The translations under genes were made by a program, and so were the position numbers. Of a stretch of DNA of 64,000 bases, positions 59,333-64,000 are shown piece by piece; positions within the stretch are counted from its first letter, which is position 1; each line of letters starts with the position of its first letter. Source of the DNA: Streptomyces sp. NBC_01217 (lineage in GTDB: Bacteria > Actinomycetota > Actinomycetes > Streptomycetales > Streptomycetaceae); assembly GCF_035994185.1 (NCBI RefSeq), contig NZ_CP108538.1, positions 3,844,001 through 3,908,000 on the forward strand, in the 5' to 3' direction. The notes under the pieces were generated by a model that was not told the DNA's origin, ran no database searches, and saw only the letters and a program-made list of their open reading frames with translations.

Positions 59333-61243
59333 TCACTTCCGGTATAGCGCCTCGATCTCCTTCTCGAAGTCCCGTGCGATCTCGTCCCGTTTCAGCTTCA
59401 GCGACGGTGTCAGGTGGCCGCTGCTCTCCGTGAAGTCCACCGGCAGCACGGCAAATTTCCGGATTGATTCGGCACGCGAGACCAGTCGGTTGGCCTCGTC
59501 GACCGCGCGCTGGAGCGTGCTGAGCAGTTCCTCGTCCGCCAGCAGTTCGCGGATCGGCACGTCCTGCTTCTTCTTCATCCGCCGCCAGTGGGTGATTCCG
59601 TCCGCCTCCAGGGTGATCAGCGCGGTGATGAACGACCGGTTGTCGCCGACCACGATGCACTGGCTCACCAGCGGGTGGGCGCGCAGCCAGTCCTCCAGGG
59701 GGGCCGGGGCGACGTTCTTGCCGCCGGAGGTGATGATGATGTCCTTCTTGCGGCCGGTGATCGTGAGGTAGCCGTCCTCGTCGAGCGCGCCGAGGTCGCC
59801 GGTGGCGAACCAGCCACCGTCCTGTACGGGTACGGGCTCGGCGCGTTCGGCGTCCCAGTAGCCCTGGAACACCTGGCCGCCGCTGAGCAGCACCTCGCCG
59901 TCGTCCGCGATCCGTACGGCGGTGCCGGGCAGCGGCCAGCCTACGGTGCCGAGGCGTGGCCTGAGCGGTGGGGTGACGGTGGCGGCGGCGGTGGTCTCCG
60001 TCAGGCCGTATCCCTCGAAGATCTCGATGCCCGCGCCCGCGTAGAACGAGGCGAGGCGGCGGCCCAGCGGGGAGCCGCCGCAGATCGCGTACCGGACGTG
60101 TCCGCCGAGTGCGGCCCGGATGCGGCGGTAGACCAGCGGGTCGTACAGGGCACGGGCCGCACGGAGCAGCGGTCCGGGGCCGGGGCCCGTGCCGTGTTCG
60201 GCGGCCTCGACGGCCTGTCCGTACCGCCGGGCGATCCTCGCGGCGCGGTCGAACGACGAGGCGCGGCCCATCTTCTCGGCCGTGGCGCGGCCGGTGTTGT
60301 AGACCTTCTCCAGTACGTACGGGATGGCCAGCAGGAACGACGGCCTGAATCCGGCCAGGTCGGCGAGGAGGTCCTCGGTCTGGATGGACGGGGCGTGGCC
60401 GAGGCGGACCCGGGCGCGCAGACAGCCGATCGCGACCATGCGTCCGAAGACATGGGAGAGGGGGAGGAAGAGGAGCGTGGACGCGGGGTACTTGCTGACC
60501 GACTTGAAGACCGGGTGGAGCAGTTCGATCGCGTTGTCGACCTCGGCGAAGAAGTTGCCGTGAGTGAGGACGCAGCCCTTGGGGCGGCCCGTGGTGCCCG
60601 AGGTGTAGATGAGGGTGGCGGGGGTTTCCGGTTCGAGCGTGGCGCGGCGGGCGGCGACGATGTCGTCGGGTACGTCCCGGCCGTGGCTCTTCAGCCGGCC
60701 GACCGCTCCCGTGTCGAACTGCCACAGATGGGTGAGGTCACCGAGCTGTTTGCGTTCCTGGCTGATCAGCCGGCCCTGGTCCGCGGTCTCCACGGCGCAG
60801 GCGACGGCGCCGGAGTCCTGGAGGATCCAGCGGGCCTGGAAGGCGGAGGAGGTCGGGTATATGGGCACGGTGACGAGCCCGGCGGCCCAGGCCGCGAAGT
60901 CGAGCAGTGTCCATTCGTACGTCGTACGCGCCATGATCGCGATCCGGTCGCCGGTGGCAAGGCCCTCGGCGACGAGGCCCTTGGCGACGGCGAGTACCTC
61001 GTCGGCGAACTCGGCCGCCGTCACGTCCTGCCAGCTGCCGTCGGGCCGCTTGCGGCTGAGGACGGCGTCGGCGGGGGCCTCGCGGGCGTTGTCGAACGGG
61101 ATCTCGGCGAGGGAGCCGCGGCGGACGGGGGGTGCGAAGGGGGGTACGGAGACCTGCCGTACCGATCCGTCCGCGGCTTTGACCTTGGTCGGCTCGACGA
61201 GGGTGGGGGTGGGGACTGTGGCGGTGGTGGGTGGCGTGGACAC
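59333..61243 (-). CDS. long-chain fatty acyl-CoA synthetase (AMP-forming)
   Basis: The 636-residue adenylate-forming enzyme has LIYTSGTTGRPKGCVLTHGN (P-loop-like motif), LLFLPLSHVFGRM, EGYGLTETTAAA, WFATGDLGALDEDGYLTITGRKKD and the C-terminal lysine region LTPSLKLKRDEI. It activates fatty acids to acyl-CoA through an acyl-AMP. GTG 61243 has GAGGAG 7 bp upstream. It is divergent from the FabG4-like/HtdX-like pair, which would process acyl-CoA or acyl-ACP intermediates. Confidence 0.92.
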   Translation of the reverse strand: MSTPPTTATVPTPTLVEPTKVKAADGSVRQVSVPPFAPPVRRGSLAEIPFDNAREAPADAVLSRKRPDGSWQDVTAAEFADEVLAVAKGLVAEGLATGDRIAIMARTTYEWTLLDFAAWAAGLVTVPIYPTSSAFQARWILQDSGAVACAVETADQGRLISQERKQLGDLTHLWQFDTGAVGRLKSHGRDVPDDIVAARRATLEPETPATLIYTSGTTGRPKGCVLTHGNFFAEVDNAIELLHPVFKSVSKYPASTLLFLPLSHVFGRMVAIGCLRARVRLGHAPSIQTEDLLADLAGFRPSFLLAIPYVLEKVYNTGRATAEKMGRASSFDRAARIARRYGQAVEAAEHGTGPGPGPLLRAARALYDPLVYRRIRAALGGHVRYAICGGSPLGRRLASFYAGAGIEIFEGYGLTETTAAATVTPPLRPRLGTVGWPLPGTAVRIADDGEVLLSGGQVFQGYWDAERAEPVPVQDGGWFATGDLGALDEDGYLTITGRKKDIIITSGGKNVAPAPLEDWLRAHPLVSQCIVVGDNRSFITALITLEADGITHWRRMKKKQDVPIRELLADEELLSTLQRAVDEANRLVSRAESIRKFAVLPVDFTESSGHLTPSLKLKRDEIARDFEKEIEALYRK

Positions 61244-61301
61244 GTGCGGCTCCTCAACGTGGGGTCGGGCGGGTTCGCCGGGTCCGCCCGGCGGCCGGTT
61301 C

Positions 61302-61353
61302 GTCCTCAGTCGCCGGACGGGCTCAATAGGTGTCCTCAGTCGCCGGACGGGCT
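61302..61353 (-). repeat. two direct copies of the dispersed repeat (copies 3 and 4)
   Basis: GTCCTCAGTCGCCGGACGGG occurs at 61302 and again at 61332, 30 bp apart, each followed by CT. On the other strand this is the same element as at 30626. It sits in the divergent region between the ligase and fabG. Confidence 0.75.
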
Positions 61354-61498
61354 GGAATTCGGTCCTGTCCGGTCCAGGTTGAACCGCTCGACCGGGCCGT
61401 TCGGTGCGGCGGCCCGCCGATGACCGCGGCCCTGCCGGGCCGCGGAAGCGCGAGGGGGATCAACTCGACCAACTCATCTCGACCTGTTCCTGACCCTT

Positions 61499-61520
61499 GA
61501 GTAACCTTACTCTGTAGTAA
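61499..61520. promoter_or_regulatory. overlapping palindromes, probable operator of the fabG/MaoC pair
   Basis: GAGTAA-CC-TTACTC (61499-61512) overlaps TTACT-CTGT-AGTAA (61507-61520). They lie 29 bp before the fabG start. Such TTAC/GTAA palindromes are typical TetR-family sites. The partial TetR gene at the window end is a candidate regulator. Confidence 0.6.
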
Positions 61521-61548
61521 ATCTACGACCGAGCAGGGAGTCCGGACA

Positions 61549-62868
61549 ATGGCCGACCGATATCTGCACTTCACCGGCACAGCACCCGGCCGTTTTCTGA
61601 CCCGGAGGCTCGGTCTGCCGCAGCCCGCCCCGTTGCGCCGCTGGTCCCTGGAGACCCCGTCGCTGGACGGGCCGCTTCTCCACCTCACCGCCGGGGACTC
61701 CGCCGTCACGGAGGAGCTCGGCGCACTTCTCGCGGCGACCGGACTCGAAATCGCCGCGCGCGCCGAACGTCCTGCGGGGATTGTGCTGGACGCGACGGCC
61801 GTCGACACCCCCCGCGGGCTCGGCGATGTCCATGCGGCCCTGCACCCGGTGGTCCGTTCCCTGGCGCCGGGCGGGCGCATCGTGGTGGTGGGGGTGCGCC
61901 CGTCGGCCGACGACCACCACCAGGCCGCCGCCCAGCAGGCCCTCGAAGGGTTCGTACGCTCGCTGGGCAAGGAGGTCGGCAGGGGCGCCACCGTACAGCT
62001 GCTCCGTATCGCGCCGGATGCCGTCGCCCCGGCCGGGTCCACCCTCCGCTTCCTGCTCTCGCCCCGGTCCGCATACATCAGCGGCCAGGTGATCGAGCTG
62101 ACCGCGGACGCCCCCGGCACGGTCGCCGACTGGGCGGCCCCGCTCGCCGGGCGCACCGCGCTGGTCACCGGCGCGGCGCGCGGCATCGGCGCCTCGGTCG
62201 CCTCCGTGCTGGCCCGCGACGGCGCCCGGGTCTTCTGCCTCGACATCCCGCAGTCGCACGAGGAGTTGACCCGTACCGCCGACCGGCTCGGCGCCACCGC
62301 GCTGGCGCTGGACATCACCGCGGCGGACGCCGCGGAACGGATCGCCGCCGCGGTCCCCGGCGGTCTCGACGTCCTCGTGCACAACGCGGGCATCACCCGC
62401 GACCGCCGCCTCGCGAACATGCCGGCCGACCGCTGGGCCCCGGTCATCGACGTCAACCTCGACAGCGTGCTGCGCACCACGGACGCCCTGCTCAAGGCGG
62501 GCGCCGTCAACCGCGGCGGCCGGATCGTCGCCACCGCGTCCATCGCCGGAATCGCGGGCAACAACGGCCAGACGAACTACGCGGCCGGCAAGGCGGGCAT
62601 CATCGGCCTGGTCCGTTCGCTGGCCCCGCGCGCCGCCGCCGAGCACGGCGTCACGGTCAACGCGGTGGCCCCCGGCTTCATCGAGACGAAGATGACCGCG
62701 GCCGTCCCGCTCCTCATCCGGGAGGCGGGCCGCCGGATGAACTCCCTTGCGCAGGGCGGCCTCCCGGTCGATGTCGCCGAGACGACCGCCTGGTTCGCCC
62801 AGCCCGCGTCGACGGCCGTCAACGGCCAGATCGTGCGGGTCTGCGGCCAGAGCCTGCTGGGTGCGTGA
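61549..62868 (+). CDS. fabG: high-molecular-weight FabG (FabG4-like) 3-oxoacyl reductase
   Basis: The 439-residue protein has two Rossmann-like units. The first, at 1-195, lacks SDR motifs and is probably structural. The second has TGAARGIGASVA, HNAG and the catalytic Ser/Tyr/Lys in VATASIAGIAG and NYAAGKAG. This matches mycobacterial FabG4 (Rv0242c), which reduces 3-oxoacyl-CoA/ACP. A MaoC-type hydratase follows 4 bp later, the same pairing as Rv0242c-Rv0241c. GGGAG precedes the ATG. Confidence 0.9.
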   Translation: MADRYLHFTGTAPGRFLTRRLGLPQPAPLRRWSLETPSLDGPLLHLTAGDSAVTEELGALLAATGLEIAARAERPAGIVLDATAVDTPRGLGDVHAALHPVVRSLAPGGRIVVVGVRPSADDHHQAAAQQALEGFVRSLGKEVGRGATVQLLRIAPDAVAPAGSTLRFLLSPRSAYISGQVIELTADAPGTVADWAAPLAGRTALVTGAARGIGASVASVLARDGARVFCLDIPQSHEELTRTADRLGATALALDITAADAAERIAAAVPGGLDVLVHNAGITRDRRLANMPADRWAPVIDVNLDSVLRTTDALLKAGAVNRGGRIVATASIAGIAGNNGQTNYAAGKAGIIGLVRSLAPRAAAEHGVTVNAVAPGFIETKMTAAVPLLIREAGRRMNSLAQGGLPVDVAETTAWFAQPASTAVNGQIVRVCGQSLLGA

Positions 62869-62872
62869 CCAC

Positions 62873-63742
62873 GTGCCGAGTCCGAACGTGACACTCGTAC
62901 GGGCGGCCGTCACGTCCCCGTTCAAGAAGGCCGGCCGCCCGGGCGCCACCGTGCCCGCCGGCCGGGCGGTGCTCCCGGCCGCTCCGGTCGCACCCGGCCC
63001 CCTCGCCTCGTACAGCAGGATCTGCGGCTGCTCCGATCCGGGCACACTGCCGCTCGCGTACCCGCATGTGCTGGGTTTCCCGCTCGCCATGCGGCTGATG
63101 ACCGCCCGGAGGTTCCCGCTGCCGGTCATCGGGCTCGTCCACACCTGGATCGAGATCACCTGCCACCGGGTCCTGCACCCGACCGATCTGCTCGAACTCA
63201 CCGTGTACACCGACGGGTTGGCCCCGCACCGGCGGGGCACCGAGGTCACGATGGTCACCGAGGCACGGATCGCGGGCGAACTGGTCTGGGAGTCCCGCAG
63301 CGGCTACCTCTCCCGGCACGCGACGGACGCGGCCCCCACCGCGGCGGACGCGGCCCCGGCCGACGTGGAGCTGCCCGTCGTCGCCGAATGGTCGCTGCCC
63401 GGGAATCTGGGACGTCGTTACGGCGCCGCGTCCGGCGACCGCAACCCCATCCACCTCTATCCGCTCACCGCCCGGCTCTTCGGCTTTCCCCGGGCCATCG
63501 CCCACGGCATGTGGACCGTCGCCCGCTGTCTGGCCGAGGCGCCGCGGCCCCACGAGATCCGCTGGGTGCGGGCCGACTTCAGGGCCCCCGTCCTGCTGCC
63601 CTCCACCGTCACCTACGCGGCCGACTCCACCGGCTTCCAGCTGCGCGGCGCAAGCCGCGTCCACCTCACCGGGAGGATGCTCGGCGCGCCCGGCCCGCAG
63701 CCGGGGCAGGGGCCGGGGGCTGCCACGGACGGCCGTTCATGA
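62873..63742 (+). CDS. MaoC-like 3-hydroxyacyl dehydratase (HtdX-like)
   Basis: The 289 residues form a double-hotdog fold. The N-terminal hotdog lacks the active site (YPHVLGFPLAMRLMT). The C-terminal one has the hydratase-2 motif GDRNPIHLYPLTARLFGFPR followed by AIAHGMWT, with Asp and His as catalytic residues. It hydrates or dehydrates trans-2-enoyl/3-hydroxyacyl thioesters, working with the FabG4-like reductase directly upstream. GTG 62873 is the first reasonable start. The C-terminus overlaps the converging TetR gene by about 77 bp. Confidence 0.87.
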   Translation: MPSPNVTLVRAAVTSPFKKAGRPGATVPAGRAVLPAAPVAPGPLASYSRICGCSDPGTLPLAYPHVLGFPLAMRLMTARRFPLPVIGLVHTWIEITCHRVLHPTDLLELTVYTDGLAPHRRGTEVTMVTEARIAGELVWESRSGYLSRHATDAAPTAADAAPADVELPVVAEWSLPGNLGRRYGAASGDRNPIHLYPLTARLFGFPRAIAHGMWTVARCLAEAPRPHEIRWVRADFRAPVLLPSTVTYAADSTGFQLRGASRVHLTGRMLGAPGPQPGQGPGAATDGRS

Positions 63743-64000
63743 GGTTCTCCAGACCCGCCCAGGAGAAGTTCATCAGGGTCGCCGCGGCCTCCTTGGCCGA
63801 GACACCCGGGGTCTCGTTCGCCCACCCGGCGAGCGACTCCGCCGCCCCCACGAGCGCCTGCGCCAGCCCCGACACATCGCGGTCCGGGAGCGCCGGATCG
63901 TGGTGCGCCTCGCGCGCCGCGGCCCCGATCAGACCCGTCACGAACGCAACGATCTCGTCCCGCATGACCGTGACCTCGGTGGCGAACGGCTCCCCGTGGG
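63666..64000 (-). CDS. TetR-family regulator, C-terminal part (partial at window edge)
   Basis: The minus-strand frame is open from the window edge to a stop at 63668-63666. It gives about 110 residues of helical ligand-binding domain (MRDEIVAFVTGLIGAAAREA, ALVGAAESLAGWANETPG, SAKEAAATLMNFSWAGLENL), a pattern typical of TetR C-terminal domains with a GLENL-like ending. The DNA-binding half lies outside. It converges with the MaoC gene and overlaps its end. It may control the fatty acid genes or the TGAC-N5-GTCA sites. Confidence 0.65.
   Translation of the reverse strand, partial: HGEPFATEVTVMRDEIVAFVTGLIGAAAREAHHDPALPDRDVSGLAQALVGAAESLAGWANETPGVSAKEAAATLMNFSWAGLENLMNGRPWQPPAPAPAAGRARRASSR

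Overview
The window looks like a piece of a Streptomyces (or very close actinomycete) chromosome. The DNA is GC-rich with strong third-position G/C bias and many GTG starts. The gene families are typical of the genus: a chaplin domain, a GOLPH3-like (GPP34) protein, an XRE/DUF5753 regulator paired with a DUF397 protein, coenzyme F420 synthesis (FbiC), several F420/flavin LLM oxidoreductases, and an iron box of the DmdR/IdeR type. No rRNA, replication origin, phage or CRISPR array was seen.

Layout. 1-5.2 kb: end of an unknown gene, an alpha/beta hydrolase, then a secreted DUF11-like/chaplin protein gene whose eighth codon is the insertion point of a complete IS5-family element (876 bp, 17-bp inverted repeats, TAA duplication). 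Two damaged tRNA-like sequences and little else follow. 5.2-8.4 kb: a P1B-5 type metal ATPase with a C-terminal hemerythrin-like domain and a small membrane protein. 8.8-11.5 kb: cobalamin genes cobH, cobK and cobL. 11.7-19.9 kb: a putative zinc-binding protein, a zinc-ribbon membrane protein, a multi-pass membrane protein, an S11 D-Ala-D-Ala carboxypeptidase with a long acidic cytoplasmic tail, the GPP34 protein and the XRE/DUF397 pair. 20-24.6 kb: a three-gene operon ending in an NB-ARC/TPR STAND ATPase, with a TnpB-type insertion element placed just upstream of its first gene. 25-32.5 kb: a sodium:solute symporter, an ADP-ribosylglycohydrolase homologue without its metal-binding aspartates, FbiC, an NmrA-like protein and a CDP-alcohol phosphotransferase. 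32.5-39.8 kb: an operon betB-betA-proV-proW-proX that both makes and imports glycine betaine.

40-48.2 kb: an LLM oxidoreductase, a secreted PHP/CehA-like metallohydrolase, an MFS exporter with a palindromic operator, a LigD-phosphoesterase/HhH-endonuclease repair pair, and a 901-residue fusion of a penicillin acylase with a siderophore-type acyltransferase under a perfect iron box. 48.2-55.6 kb: a broken tnpB, an amidohydrolase/aldehyde dehydrogenase pair, and an LLM-SDR-LLM catabolic cluster carrying three copies of a TGAC-N5-GTCA operator. 56.1-59.2 kb: a secreted collagen-like Gly-X-Thr repeat protein divergent from a family 2 glycosyltransferase that may decorate it. 59.3-64 kb: a fatty acyl-CoA ligase divergent from a FabG4/HtdX-like pair, then the C-terminal part of a probable TetR regulator running off the edge.

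The best candidates for something undescribed are the iron-regulated acylase-acyltransferase fusion, the STAND operon with its shared VYQ/DQ-ITE motif, the collagen-like protein/glycosyltransferase pair, the chaplin-DUF11 gene re-started by an insertion sequence, and the ADP-ribosylglycohydrolase pseudoenzyme. All family assignments come from reading motifs by eye. No similarity search was run.
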